Of a stretch of DNA of 50,019 nt, positions 18,880 through 27,250 are shown piece by piece. Below the pieces are notes generated by a model, which saw nothing but the letters and a program-made list of their open reading frames with translations, ran no database searches and had not been told where the DNA came from. A program made the translations under genes and the position numbers. Each line of letters starts with the position of its first letter. Position 1 is the stretch's first letter. Origin of the DNA: Lujinxingiaceae bacterium (GTDB taxonomy: Bacteria; Myxococcota_A; Bradymonadia; Bradymonadales; Bradymonadaceae); assembly GCA_013697635.1 (NCBI GenBank), contig JACCWM010000026.1, forward strand, positions 1 through 50,019, read 5' to 3'.

Positions 18880-19338
18880 CTACAGACCCAGCTCCGACAT
18901 GGCCTCGGCCAATGCCTTGGGGTCTTGCAGTGCTTCTTCAACCGCGCCGTTCCAACGCTCTTTGGCCCACAACTCACAGGTATCCAACTGCCCGACCCAG
19001 ATACACTCGCGATCCAGCCCCGCGAAATCACGCATGGGCTGAGGTACCAGAAGCCGGCCGTGGCTATCGATGGAACACTCAATCGCCCCGGCAATGTAGA
19101 CCCGCTTGAGATGCTGAACGTGCGCGTTGAACTGAGGCAACTTTCGAATCTTTTCTTCAAAACCGAGCCACTTCTCCAGCGGATAAACCACCAGGCATTG
19201 CTGGAAGGTACGCGTCAGAATGATTCGTTCAGCCTGGCTGCTCGAGCCGTCCACGTCGCCGAGCACCTCGCGATAACGAGCTGGAACGCTGATCCGTCCC
19301 TTCCCGTCCATCGTATGCTCGTATTGCCCTCGAAACAT
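18880..19338 (-). CDS. mraZ: Transcriptional regulator MraZ
   Basis: A 152-residue protein with two AbrB-like SpoVT/MraZ repeats. The first runs FRGQYEHTMDGKGRISVPARYRE (about 2-24), the second GAIECSIDSHGRLLVPQPMRD (about 84-104). MraZ forms ring oligomers and represses dcw clusters by binding short direct repeats ahead of its own gene, and such repeats are visible upstream here. The ATG at 19338 gives the standard MFRG N-terminus, although its ribosome site is weak; the frame runs on to 19461, across the operator region. Confidence 0.95.
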   Translation of the reverse strand: MFRGQYEHTMDGKGRISVPARYREVLGDVDGSSSQAERIILTRTFQQCLVVYPLEKWLGFEEKIRKLPQFNAHVQHLKRVYIAGAIECSIDSHGRLLVPQPMRDFAGLDRECIWVGQLDTCELWAKERWNGAVEEALQDPKALAEAMSELGL

Positions 19339-19447
19339 GGATTTGCGCTCTGACAACAAGACCGACTTGGGGCCCATCCTTGGGCCCAACGCCATCCTGA
19401 CAAGCCGCGCCATCCTTGGCACGACCGGGGTATCCTTCGTCGCGTAG

Positions 19448-19490
19448 CCACCCCATGCCACCGTATGGGAATCTATCCCACTGCGGCCAC
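19448..19490 (-). promoter_or_regulatory. Putative MraZ operator: phased GTGG boxes
   Basis: Reading the minus strand from 19490 to 19448, GTGG boxes begin at offsets 1, 10, 30 and 40, with an inverted copy (TTCCCA) near offset 20. The roughly 10-bp period puts the boxes on one helix face. The region begins at the -10 element and covers the transcription start. MraZ is known to bind TGGG- or GTGG-type direct repeats at this position, so autorepression is likely. Confidence 0.6.
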
Positions 19491-19517
19491 TATAAGGTTG
19501 CGCAGATCGAGCGTCAA
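19489..19517 (-). promoter_or_regulatory. dcw cluster promoter (PmraZ)
   Basis: TTGACG (19512-19517) and TATAGT (19489-19494) lie 17 bases apart on the minus strand, a near-consensus sigma70-type promoter and the best in the window. It predicts a transcription start near 19482 and a leader of about 145 nt before mraZ. The -10 overlaps the first GTGG box. Confidence 0.75.
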
Positions 19518-19763
19518 GAAAGTAATCGGCCTCCCGGCGGTTTTTTTACCATCGAAGGATCAGAGCATAGCCGAGCCTGCCCAAGAAGCAAGATAAATCT
19601 TTTGTTATCAACACCTTATGCGATATTTTGGCGTTTCGCGCGAAGCGCGTTCGCCCGGCATTTTGACGGTGTCGAGGGATCGGTGGGGTAAAGTGGCATG
19701 CAGGTGGGATGGAAGCACACGATGGGGTGGCAGGTGGGGGCAGCGCAGCCGGGGCCAAAGCGC
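19518..19763. other. Gene-free region with a plus-strand GTGG-rich array
   Basis: No gene is visible between PmraZ and the terminator at 19764. The stretch 19683-19740 carries five GTGG boxes on the plus strand, starting at 19683, 19693, 19704, 19727 and 19734, amid runs of 3-5 G. It also shares GTGGCATG with the mraZ operator, in the opposite orientation. A CGCGC-3-GCGCG hairpin lies near 19635-19655. Confidence 0.5.
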
Positions 19764-19801
19764 AAAAAAGCCCGGCGCCGCAATGCGGCGCCGGGCTTTT
19801 T
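19764..19801. terminator. Strong bidirectional rho-independent terminator
   Basis: AAAAAA, then the 12-base arm GCCCGGCGCCGC, a 3-base loop, the perfect complementary arm GCGGCGCCGGGC, and TTTTT. It has T-runs in both directions. It lies 20 bp after the stop of the 58-residue protein gene on the minus strand and insulates that gene from the dcw promoter region. Confidence 0.9.
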
Positions 19802-19821
19802 GGTGAACTGGACGCGATGCG

Positions 19822-19998
19822 TCAGCCAGCGACGGCCTGGTCGTACTTGATGTACTTGGGCAGCACGCGAACGCGCTTGTGACCCTGGTACTCGATCTCG
19901 ACCGTCTGCTCGATCGCAACCATCTGCTTCGAGATGAAGCACATGATCTTCTCGCTGGCCTTGGTCTCTTCGGTGCCTTCCTTGCTCTCGTCTGCCAT
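19822..19998 (-). CDS. Small 58-residue cytoplasmic protein of unknown function
   Basis: A charged N-terminal stretch (DESKEGTEETKASEK) is followed by a compact, strand-rich core with MCFISKQM, VEIEYQGHKRVRV and LPKYIKY. It has one Cys, no signal peptide and no membrane helix. The ATG at 19998 is supported by GGAG eight bases upstream; the GTG at 20004 is too close to that site. A strong terminator follows, so it is probably a monocistronic and possibly well-expressed gene. The upstream 134 bp contain TTGACG/TTGACC hexamers but no clear -10. I do not recognise a named family. The core looks like a conserved mini-domain rather than chance sequence. Confidence 0.7.
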   Translation of the reverse strand: MADESKEGTEETKASEKIMCFISKQMVAIEQTVEIEYQGHKRVRVLPKYIKYDQAVAG

Positions 19999-20132
19999 GG
20001 TCACTTCTCCGTTTTGCGTATGTGATGGAACTGTTTTGGGTCAATGGGCTGAGGCGCCTGGCTGCCTCGCTTGCGCGGCACGTGCACTAGCAGGGATGTC
20101 AACGTGCGTCAACCTGGCTCGATTCCGATCGT

Positions 20133-21881
20133 TTACTGTCCGGCACGATTTCTCACCGGGTCGAGCGCGTTGAACAGCTCGGCATTGTCATGGGCGGTCG
20201 CGTCGCCACCGTCGACGCCGGCCAGGACCAGGATATGGCCATTTTGCAACATCACGGCGCTGGCGCCGTGTCGGTTCTCAACAAAGCTGCCCTGGGTCTC
20301 GGCGACAAAGGGCGTGGCATCGGCCAGTCCCTTGTAGCGAAGCCGCTCAGCGCTTGCTACGGGGCTCGTCGCGGCGACACCGCCGATGACCATGACGTCG
20401 GTGGAGTTGGGCAGCTCGATGGCCGTGAACGCACCACGCGCAGCCTTGAGTGTCCAGTCGGCCTGCTGAAAGAAGGCATCACGGGCAAAGCCGCCGATCT
20501 CAAACGAGCTCAGGGCCGCGCCGGCGGTGTCGCTGAAACCACCGATGACCAAAACGTCGTTTCCGCCCGTGGCCGACAGCCGCACGGTCGAGGCTCCAAA
20601 GCGCGCCCGGTTGAGACGAACGCCGACCGTGCTCACGGTCGCCTCACCCTCGGGGCGCAGGGTCTCGGTCGATGCCAGCGCGCCGCTGGCATCGCGCCCA
20701 CCGATAAGCCAGATGTTCGTGCCATCGGCCGACAACACGGCCGAGTGGTCGGTGCGCGCTGCGTTGAGCTTGGGCGCGCTGGCCGTGATCGTGCCGCGGG
20801 CGATGTCGATCACCTCGAAGCTGTCGATCACGTCGGTCGCGCCGTTGTGGCCGACACCGCCGGCAACGATAAGCTTGCGATCACTGCTTCGAAGCGTTGC
20901 GCTGTGAAATGCGCGGTGCGTGGTCAACAACGCCGGACCCGCGTCGCCGCGTAGCTCTTGGATGCGCGTGCCTGCCGGCGCCTTGAGGTCGATGATCTCC
21001 ATGCTGTTGAGCGCGCGAATTCCGCCCTCGCGCAGGGTCAGGCCGCCGACCACCAAAAAACGGTCCGCGCCAAGCGGCGTGATCGTGTGAAAAGCGCGCG
21101 CGACGCGCAGCTTGTCGGTGCCCGTCGACTGCACCGCGCGCGCCTGGTCATCAAAGGAGAGGTCGGTAAAATAGCCCGTGGCCGGATCGAAGATTTGGAT
21201 GTCCGAGAAGGTCTGGCGAAGCGAGGGCGTCGTGCCCGGCTGATGAAACGCCGCCGGCTCGGCACCACCGACGATCAGTACCTGGCCATCGTCGGTCATC
21301 GCGACGGCCTGGCCGATGCGTCCAAGCCAGATGCGGCTCGCCCCGCTGGCCGTGATCGCGCTGTAGTCAAAGCGGCTTTGAACGAGCTTGTTCGCCCCCG
21401 TTTCACGGTCGGCCACCAGTGAGCCAACCGGCGCGAATCGGTTGGTCGGCGTCACCAAAACGCGAAACGCGCGGCGTGTGTCGCCTTGCTCGAAGCTGAA
21501 AATCGGCGTGGCACCCGATGCGACGACGGCGAGATTGGCGTCGAGCACCTCGAGATCGACGCGAAGGTTCTCACCGAAGGTCACGTCTGGAAGGCTACCC
21601 TTGTGTGCACCCACGGTAAACGTCTCGGTGCTCAAAATGCGTTGGTCACGCGGTTGCGTCACCTTGAGGCGAAGGCTGCTGGCCTGGCTGAAATCGGGCA
21701 ATCCCATCACGAAGCCATCGCTGCCAGCGCCGGTCGGGCCCCAGCCGTGGATCTCGATGCTCAGCTTGGGCTGGGCGGTCGGCTCAGGGCCGCAGGCCAC
21801 AAGCGAGGCCGTGGCCAACACGAGGATCAGAGCTGTCGCCATGCGTCGAGCGCGGGCGTCTTGCGGCACAAAGTTTTTCAC
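20133..21881 (-). CDS. Kelch-type beta-propeller lipoprotein
   Basis: A 582-residue exported protein. The signal peptide ends in the lipobox LVAC (Cys30), so it is probably a lipoprotein. Residues about 40-150 form an Ig-like or carbohydrate-binding-like N-domain. From about 185 to 570 there are six or so Kelch/galactose-oxidase-type repeats with recurring pattern hydrophobic-VIGG or LVVGG, e.g. VLIVGGAEP, FLVVGGLTL, LIVAGGVGHNG, IWLIGGRD, VLVIGGFSD, VMVIGG and ILVLAGVDGG. The catalytic Tyr-Cys pair of galactose oxidase is not evident, so a binding or structural role is more likely. The start overlaps the stop of the upstream PEGA-domain gene as ATGA, implying coupled translation and a joint role. 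Confidence 0.85.
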   Translation of the reverse strand: MKNFVPQDARARRMATALILVLATASLVACGPEPTAQPKLSIEIHGWGPTGAGSDGFVMGLPDFSQASSLRLKVTQPRDQRILSTETFTVGAHKGSLPDVTFGENLRVDLEVLDANLAVVASGATPIFSFEQGDTRRAFRVLVTPTNRFAPVGSLVADRETGANKLVQSRFDYSAITASGASRIWLGRIGQAVAMTDDGQVLIVGGAEPAAFHQPGTTPSLRQTFSDIQIFDPATGYFTDLSFDDQARAVQSTGTDKLRVARAFHTITPLGADRFLVVGGLTLREGGIRALNSMEIIDLKAPAGTRIQELRGDAGPALLTTHRAFHSATLRSSDRKLIVAGGVGHNGATDVIDSFEVIDIARGTITASAPKLNAARTDHSAVLSADGTNIWLIGGRDASGALASTETLRPEGEATVSTVGVRLNRARFGASTVRLSATGGNDVLVIGGFSDTAGAALSSFEIGGFARDAFFQQADWTLKAARGAFTAIELPNSTDVMVIGGVAATSPVASAERLRYKGLADATPFVAETQGSFVENRHGASAVMLQNGHILVLAGVDGGDATAHDNAELFNALDPVRNRAGQ

Positions 21882-23374
21882 CAGGACACCTCGGCTTCGA
21901 AGCCAACCGGCTTGGATGGATCGTCGCCCGAGGCGGCGAGCAAGTAGATACTACCGGCAATGGCGCCACCGATGAGCACGGCCGCGCTGCCCCATCCCAC
22001 ATAGGTCCATGTGTCGCTTCGGCTCTCCGAGGGCATGACCTTGGGCGGCGGAATGACTTCATCCTCGCCAGGCTGGCGCACGACAGCGGGCCGCGCCTTG
22101 GTGGCCGGATCAGCCTTGGGCGCGACGGCAACCGCAGGCTGCTCCGATTTTGCCGGGTTGAGATCGACCACACTGATCGCCTGATCCATGGGCATCTGCT
22201 CGACGGCGATAATGATCGCATCGCTGAGCTGATTGACACCGGCGCGCAGATTGGACAACTCCATATTGAACTTGATCTTGGTAGCCTGCACGATCAGCCC
22301 GTCACTTGCGCGGTAAACAAAGGGTGCGGCCACATAGTTCGAACCCTCGCGCACCATGACGACCCAGGCCACGAACTGTCCGCCCGTGCGCCCGACCACC
22401 TCGCGCAGATAGGGTTGTTGCTCGACACCGAACTTGCCGGTACGCAGCACCTCACGAAGATCGGTGTAAAAGGCCGGCAGCTCACCGTCGGCTGCTCGGC
22501 CCGCGGCCACAGGCGCTGCGGCCTGCCCTTCGCCGAGTTTGACATCCATGACCTGCTCACGACCACGCCCGCGCACGCGGATCTCCTCGGACCAGGTGCC
22601 GCCGCGCTTGTCGCGAACGACCAGATAATGCGTGCCAAAGCCGACGTCCTCAATCGTTACCGGCGTCTCGCCCTTGGCCACGCCATCGATGAAAACGGCG
22701 GCACCCGCGACGTTGGCGTTGACCACGAGCTTGCCGTTTCCAGCTTTTTGTACGCGATCCTGCTCATCGGTGGCGATTTCGATCACTCCCTTGGGGAACT
22801 TGGCGGCGTCAAACTTGGCCGCAGGTCGCAGGTGTGCGTACTTGTGCATATACTTGCGTGAATCGAGATCGAAGCCCGCCTGAAAGTAGGCCAACGCGAG
22901 GTTGACCAGCGCGTCGGCCAGCACGTCGAAGTTATGCAGATCGCCGATGTTTTGCTCCATCAAGTCGACGGAGCGCTGAAAGGTCTCGGCGGCGCGCTGA
23001 TTGTCGCCTGCGGTCAACAAACCGATGCCTGAGGTGTAGAGGCGCTCGGCCTCGGCGATCGTCGCGCTCGAGTGCTGGCCACCGCCCTCGAGCTGGCGTT
23101 GAATGTCGCGAAAGCTGCCCAAAAGCTCAATGCGTCCGTCGGCGCGAAGCCGCTCGCGCAAGCTCTCACCGACGCGCTCGGTGACGATCGGCGTGATCTC
23201 GGCACGTACGCTGTCGGTTGGAATCAAAAAGACTTTGGGCCGTGGGCCCTGGACGCCCTCAGGCGCGGCCTCCTGCGCGGCGAGCATCGATGGCAGCAAG
23301 CACATCCCCAACAGCACGCCCAGAAGAAGCGTGGGGCGCGCGTGACGGCTGAAACGGTTTCGTCGATACATCAT
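21878..23374 (-). CDS. Exported PEGA-domain protein with TPR-like region
   Basis: A 498-residue protein with a signal peptide (about 1-33, ending LAAQ). The N-terminal module SVRAEITPIVTERVGESLRERL resembles the start of periplasmic proteins that detect or report a computed score. A TPR-like helical region lies at about 104-180, and a PEGA domain at about 214-280 (GKLVVNANVAGAAVFIDG...GETPVTI). A Pro/Ala-rich linker leads to a C-terminal membrane helix (about 455-480) and a short tail. PEGA domains are thought to bind surface or wall components. It is translated together with the Kelch lipoprotein (ATGA overlap). The start could be either of two adjacent ATG codons. Confidence 0.85.
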   Translation of the reverse strand: MMYRRNRFSRHARPTLLLGVLLGMCLLPSMLAAQEAAPEGVQGPRPKVFLIPTDSVRAEITPIVTERVGESLRERLRADGRIELLGSFRDIQRQLEGGGQHSSATIAEAERLYTSGIGLLTAGDNQRAAETFQRSVDLMEQNIGDLHNFDVLADALVNLALAYFQAGFDLDSRKYMHKYAHLRPAAKFDAAKFPKGVIEIATDEQDRVQKAGNGKLVVNANVAGAAVFIDGVAKGETPVTIEDVGFGTHYLVVRDKRGGTWSEEIRVRGRGREQVMDVKLGEGQAAAPVAAGRAADGELPAFYTDLREVLRTGKFGVEQQPYLREVVGRTGGQFVAWVVMVREGSNYVAAPFVYRASDGLIVQATKIKFNMELSNLRAGVNQLSDAIIIAVEQMPMDQAISVVDLNPAKSEQPAVAVAPKADPATKARPAVVRQPGEDEVIPPPKVMPSESRSDTWTYVGWGSAAVLIGGAIAGSIYLLAASGDDPSKPVGFEAEVSW

Positions 23375-23437
23375 GATGTCTGGGTATCCTTTGATGATTT
23401 ATTGCCGACCAGCCAAACAAAAATTTGGTTCAGAATC

Positions 23438-23465
23438 ACTATCATGGCGCAATTTTCAACGTCAA
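23438..23465 (-). promoter_or_regulatory. Putative promoter of the PEGA/Kelch operon
   Basis: TTGACG (23460-23465) and GATAGT (23438-23443) on the minus strand, 16 bases apart. The start would lie about 55 bases before the PEGA-protein ATG. Located in the 181-bp gap to the divergent histidine kinase gene. Confidence 0.4.
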
Positions 23466-23555
23466 CCGTCGCTCGACAGACAGCGATGCAAGACCTAGAG
23501 TCGCGCGGGCTGAATCGAGCGCCCGCACGCGCTTTTCTTGCGAAACCAGGAAGCC

Positions 23556-25124
23556 ATGCGTCTGAGCATCGCCACAAAGATCTTCATCGCTTTTGCCGGC
23601 ATCACGGTCGTCTTTACGAGCGTCTTGATGTTCGGCGCCTTTCGCACCCAGGCGCTGCACAGCCAGATCCGCGCGATCAATTTGCGCATCGTGCCGCTCT
23701 CGCTGGTGTTGAGTGACGTTCAGACCGACCTTAAGAGCTTTCACGTCGTGCTCAACGAGCGCGACCCACTGGTCTTGCGCCGCACGCTGCAGTTTACCCG
23801 GCTGGTCTTCTCGCTGCCCGAGCGCTTCGACGAGCGCATCCGTGCGGCAGCGGCGATGGCCGAGCCCGGCGCAGCCCGCGAGCTGCTCGGCCCCGAGCTT
23901 GCCCACATGCAGGGCGTGCACCAGCGCCTGGGCGAGCTACACGAGCAAGCGCAGCACTTCTCGCGCCGATCGATGGAGTTCTCCGATCTGGTTTTGAGCG
24001 AGCGTGCCCAAGACGGAGCGCAAGCGGCCGAAGCGCTGGCAAAGGCCCAGAACCAGTTGCGCATCGACGCGCGAAGCCTCGATCAGAGCATCACCAGCCT
24101 GAGAAACGACCTGCGCGTGCTCACGGATTTGGCGCTCACACGGGCCAATGACAACGAGCGATCGAGTCTCTACGCGCTGGGCGCGCTCAGCGGCCTGGCC
24201 TTGGTGATGGCTATCGCGCTGCTGATCGTCGTCTTGCTCACCGTGCGCCCGCTGACGGTCTTGACCGAGGCGGCCCGGCGCATCGGCCAGGGCGACTACC
24301 GCCCGCTCAATAACCTGCAAAAGCGCGCGCTGGGCACCGATGAGATCGCGCTTTTGACGCGCGAGTTCAACTCGATGGCCGTCAGCCTGGGCGAGCGCGA
24401 TGCCCGCATTCACACCCAGCACGCCGCTCTGATCCGAAGCGAGCGCCTGGCGACCATCGGGCGCATGACGAGTCTGATCACCCACGAGCTTCGAAACCCG
24501 CTCTCGAGCATCAACCTCAACGCCGAGATGCTCATGGATTCACTCAACGAGCACGGCATCAACGAGGCCGATCCGGAGGTCATGCCACTGCTCGAGACGA
24601 TCATCGGTGAGGTCGATCGCCTGCGCGACATCACCGAGGAGTATTTGGTCTATGCGCGCCTACCCACGCCCAAGCTCGAGGTCGAGAACGTGCGCGACAT
24701 CATCCAGGGCCTGATCGATTTTCACGTTTGGGAGTGGGCACAGCAGGAGGTCGCGATCGACTTCGACGTCGAGTCCGACGAGGTGCTCGTTGAGGTCGAC
24801 GCCAACCAACTACGCCAGGCCCTGCTCAATATCCTCAAGAACGCCATTGAGGCCAGTCCACCCGAGAGCACGGTGTTCATCGAAGTGCGCTGTGAAGCCG
24901 AGCGCGCGCTCATCGAGGTGCGCGACGCCGGAGCGGGAATCGGCGAAGACGTGCGCGAGCACATCTTCGAGCCCTTCTTTACCACCAAAGGAAACGGCAC
25001 TGGCCTGGGTTTGCCGATGACCCAGCAGATCATCGAGCAGCACGCCGGCCAGATTCACATCACCTCGACCGGTGGCCAAGGCACGACCTTTACGATCGCG
25101 CTGCCGCTGGCGCAAAGACCCTAG
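23556..25124 (+). CDS. Membrane-bound sensor histidine kinase (orphan)
   Basis: A 522-residue two-component sensor. Membrane helix 1 is at about 4-25 and helix 2 at about 205-230, flanking an all-helical periplasmic sensor of roughly 175 residues. A HAMP domain follows (about 230-285, ending GERDARI), then the HisKA dimer with SLITHELRNPLSSI (His310). The catalytic domain has the N-box NILKNAIEAS, G1 DAGAGIGEDV and the F/G2 boxes FFTTKGNGTGLGLPM. The ATG at 23556 has AGGAAG directly upstream; a TTG at 23538 is less likely. No response regulator gene lies beside it, so its partner is elsewhere. It converges on the aminotransferase gene with a 12-bp gap. Confidence 0.93.
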   Translation: MRLSIATKIFIAFAGITVVFTSVLMFGAFRTQALHSQIRAINLRIVPLSLVLSDVQTDLKSFHVVLNERDPLVLRRTLQFTRLVFSLPERFDERIRAAAAMAEPGAARELLGPELAHMQGVHQRLGELHEQAQHFSRRSMEFSDLVLSERAQDGAQAAEALAKAQNQLRIDARSLDQSITSLRNDLRVLTDLALTRANDNERSSLYALGALSGLALVMAIALLIVVLLTVRPLTVLTEAARRIGQGDYRPLNNLQKRALGTDEIALLTREFNSMAVSLGERDARIHTQHAALIRSERLATIGRMTSLITHELRNPLSSINLNAEMLMDSLNEHGINEADPEVMPLLETIIGEVDRLRDITEEYLVYARLPTPKLEVENVRDIIQGLIDFHVWEWAQQEVAIDFDVESDEVLVEVDANQLRQALLNILKNAIEASPPESTVFIEVRCEAERALIEVRDAGAGIGEDVREHIFEPFFTTKGNGTGLGLPMTQQIIEQHAGQIHITSTGGQGTTFTIALPLAQRP

Positions 25125-25136
25125 ACTGTAGAGCAC

Positions 25137-26405
25137 TCACCGCGCCGCGCGAATCATCTTCTCCATGCGATCGAGCCCGGCGCGAAGGCTGCTCTCGCAG
25201 GGCCCGAAGCTGAATCGGATGTGGTCCTTGAAGCGGCTTGGCCTGCCGGCGCGGCGCTGGCCCGGATTGACGTCGAAGAACTCGCCGGGCACGCAGATGA
25301 TCTGGTTGTCCAGACAGGCCCGAAAGAACTCCATGCCGGTGTTGAGCCCCTCGGGCAGCGCAACAACGTTGCCCCAGACATAGAAGGTGCCCTCTGGGGC
25401 GACGTCAACCTTGATGCCCATGGCGATCAGGCGCTCGAGCAGCATGTCGCGCTTGCTTCGAAAGGCGGCCTGAATGGCGGCCATCTCAGCGCGCGTGTTC
25501 TCTTCGCTCAACAAGCCGATCGCCGCGCGCTGCAAAGGCCTGGACGCACCGCCGTCGAGGAAGCTGCCGGCGCTGGCCAGCCGATCGATCACGGCGCGTG
25601 GTCCCAGCGTCCAGGAAAGCCGCCAGCCCGGATAACGCCAACTCTTGGTCAGGCCGTTGACGATCACCACCGGGTCGCGCTCGACGTCCTCGACATAGCG
25701 CGCGGCCGTGGCCGCCTCGCAAGGCCCATTCCAGATATAATGGCTGTAGAACTCGTCGAGGATCAGCGTGCAATCCATCGAGCGCCCAAGATCGATCCAT
25801 TGGCGCAGCATCTCGCCGCAGATCAGGCGTCCCGTGGGATTGCACGGGTTGGACAGCAAGATGGCCGAGAGTCCGCGGCCCAGGATCTCGCTCTTGAGCT
25901 CATCGAGCGAGAACTCGTAGCCGCGGCCGGGATCGAGCAAAATCGGGATCGGCGAGAACATGCGAAACAGATCGAGCAGCTCCTCATAGGCCGTGTAATC
26001 GGGCAGCATGTGACCAAGGTTGATGTTTCCAAGCGAGGCGGCCACACGCGTCAGGGCGGTGCGCCCTCCCCCGCAGATGCTGACGTTCTCGGCGCTGTAC
26101 TGCGAGCCCATGCCGCGCCGATACATCGCGTTGTAATGATCGGCCACGGCCTCGCGAAGCTCCCACAGGCCCGAGACCGGCGAGTATTCGTGGTCGTCGG
26201 CCAGGATCTCGATCGACTCGATGCGCGCCGGCGCGCCGGGCAGCGCGCCGGTCTCCGGCTGGCCCTGGCCAAAGTTGGTCCAGTCCGCTGAATCCGCCCG
26301 GTAACCCCAACGGGCTGCCTCCGACATGACGAAGATCACGCCGGTCTTGGGCACTTCACGAAACGTCGAATTGAGCGCGTTCTCTGTGTCTTTTAAATAC
26401 AACAT
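25137..26405 (-). CDS. Class I/II pyridoxal-phosphate aminotransferase
   Basis: A 422-residue fold-type I PLP enzyme. Motifs include the N-terminal substrate segment FGQGQPETG, the PLP-phosphate region GGGRTALTRV, SNPCNPTGRL (the NPTG motif), DEFYSHYIW with the PLP-ring Asp, and NGLTKSWRYPGWRLSW with the Schiff-base Lys. The C-terminal Arg lies in FKDHIRFSFG. The amino-acid substrate cannot be told from sequence. I prefer the ATG at 26405; the frame extends to a TTG at 26537, but the extra 44 residues have low quality and run up against the divergent gene. Confidence 0.9.
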   Translation of the reverse strand: MLYLKDTENALNSTFREVPKTGVIFVMSEAARWGYRADSADWTNFGQGQPETGALPGAPARIESIEILADDHEYSPVSGLWELREAVADHYNAMYRRGMGSQYSAENVSICGGGRTALTRVAASLGNINLGHMLPDYTAYEELLDLFRMFSPIPILLDPGRGYEFSLDELKSEILGRGLSAILLSNPCNPTGRLICGEMLRQWIDLGRSMDCTLILDEFYSHYIWNGPCEAATAARYVEDVERDPVVIVNGLTKSWRYPGWRLSWTLGPRAVIDRLASAGSFLDGGASRPLQRAAIGLLSEENTRAEMAAIQAAFRSKRDMLLERLIAMGIKVDVAPEGTFYVWGNVVALPEGLNTGMEFFRACLDNQIICVPGEFFDVNPGQRRAGRPSRFKDHIRFSFGPCESSLRAGLDRMEKMIRAAR

Positions 26406-26547
26406 CGTCTGGGATCGGTCTCCAACCTTGGGTGAGTCGATTGTTTCGACATCGGCCACTTGAGATGTAGCATAGGTGCGAGCAGATTTGAAAAGGAGTT
26501 CAGCGCCCTGAGCCGCAACACCTTTCTCATGAGACAAAGGTCTTCAA

Positions 26548-27243
26548 ATGCGCATCATGACCTACAACATTCGCCTTGGCATTCAGCAGGGCCTCGAGCC
26601 CATCGCTCAAATCGTGCGTGCGGCCGGCGCCGACATCGTGGCCTTGCAAGAGGTCGGCTGCCACTGGTCGATGGGGCCGCCCGGCGATACCCTGGCGACC
26701 CTCGCGGTGTTGAGCGGGCTTGAACACAGCGTCTATGCGCCAGCGCTCGTCGTGGACCAGCCCGGCGGTGGCAAGGAACGCTATGGCCATGGACTGCTGT
26801 CGCGCTGGCCGATCAGCGCATCGCACATCGTCAAGCTCGCGCAAATCGAGGATGAGCCGCGGGTCTTGCTCTATTCCACGGTGGAAACCAGCGGTGGTGC
26901 CCTAAAAATCCTCTCGACTCATCTCTCCCATCTGCCCTCGGACCGCCCCACCCACGCGGGCGAGCTCCAGCGCGCTGGCGGCCTGCTCGCGGCCGAGGGC
27001 GTGGCGGCCGTGATCATGGGCGATCTCAACGAGAGCCCGGAGGTGGAGTGGGTCCAGATGCTGCAGCGCACATGGACCGATGCCGATGCCACAGCCTCAC
27101 GGCTGACCTTTCCCGCGCCCGAGCCCAATGTTCGAATTGATTATCTGTTTTGCCAGCGAGGCCGCTGGCACGATGTGGAAGTGATCGACGAGCGCGAGGC
27201 CTCCGACCACCGAGCGGTGGTGGCGCGCCTCGCGCTCATTTGA
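26548..27243 (+). CDS. Endonuclease/exonuclease/phosphatase (EEP) family protein
   Basis: A 231-residue metal-dependent phosphodiesterase of the DNase I-like fold. Motifs in order: MTYNIRLG (Asn7), ALQEVG with the metal-binding Glu, THLSH, GDLNESPE (Asp and Asn) and SDHRAVVA (Asp-His). No signal peptide, so probably cytoplasmic. Could act on nucleic acid, inositol phosphate or lipid head groups; the sequence does not tell. The ATG follows AAAGG. It ends 7 bp from the convergent FHA gene. Confidence 0.88.
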   Translation: MRIMTYNIRLGIQQGLEPIAQIVRAAGADIVALQEVGCHWSMGPPGDTLATLAVLSGLEHSVYAPALVVDQPGGGKERYGHGLLSRWPISASHIVKLAQIEDEPRVLLYSTVETSGGALKILSTHLSHLPSDRPTHAGELQRAGGLLAAEGVAAVIMGDLNESPEVEWVQMLQRTWTDADATASRLTFPAPEPNVRIDYLFCQRGRWHDVEVIDEREASDHRAVVARLALI

Positions 27244-27250
27244 ACCAAAC

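Noticed and set aside
19681-19740. CRISPR-like or tandem-repeat array
   Set aside because: The GTGG boxes are only 4-8 bases and irregularly spaced; no repeat-spacer structure.
20005-20132. Promoter for the 58-residue gene (TTGACG...TAGTGC or TTGACC...CATACG)
   Set aside because: Both pairs have a poor -10; not strong enough to list as a feature.
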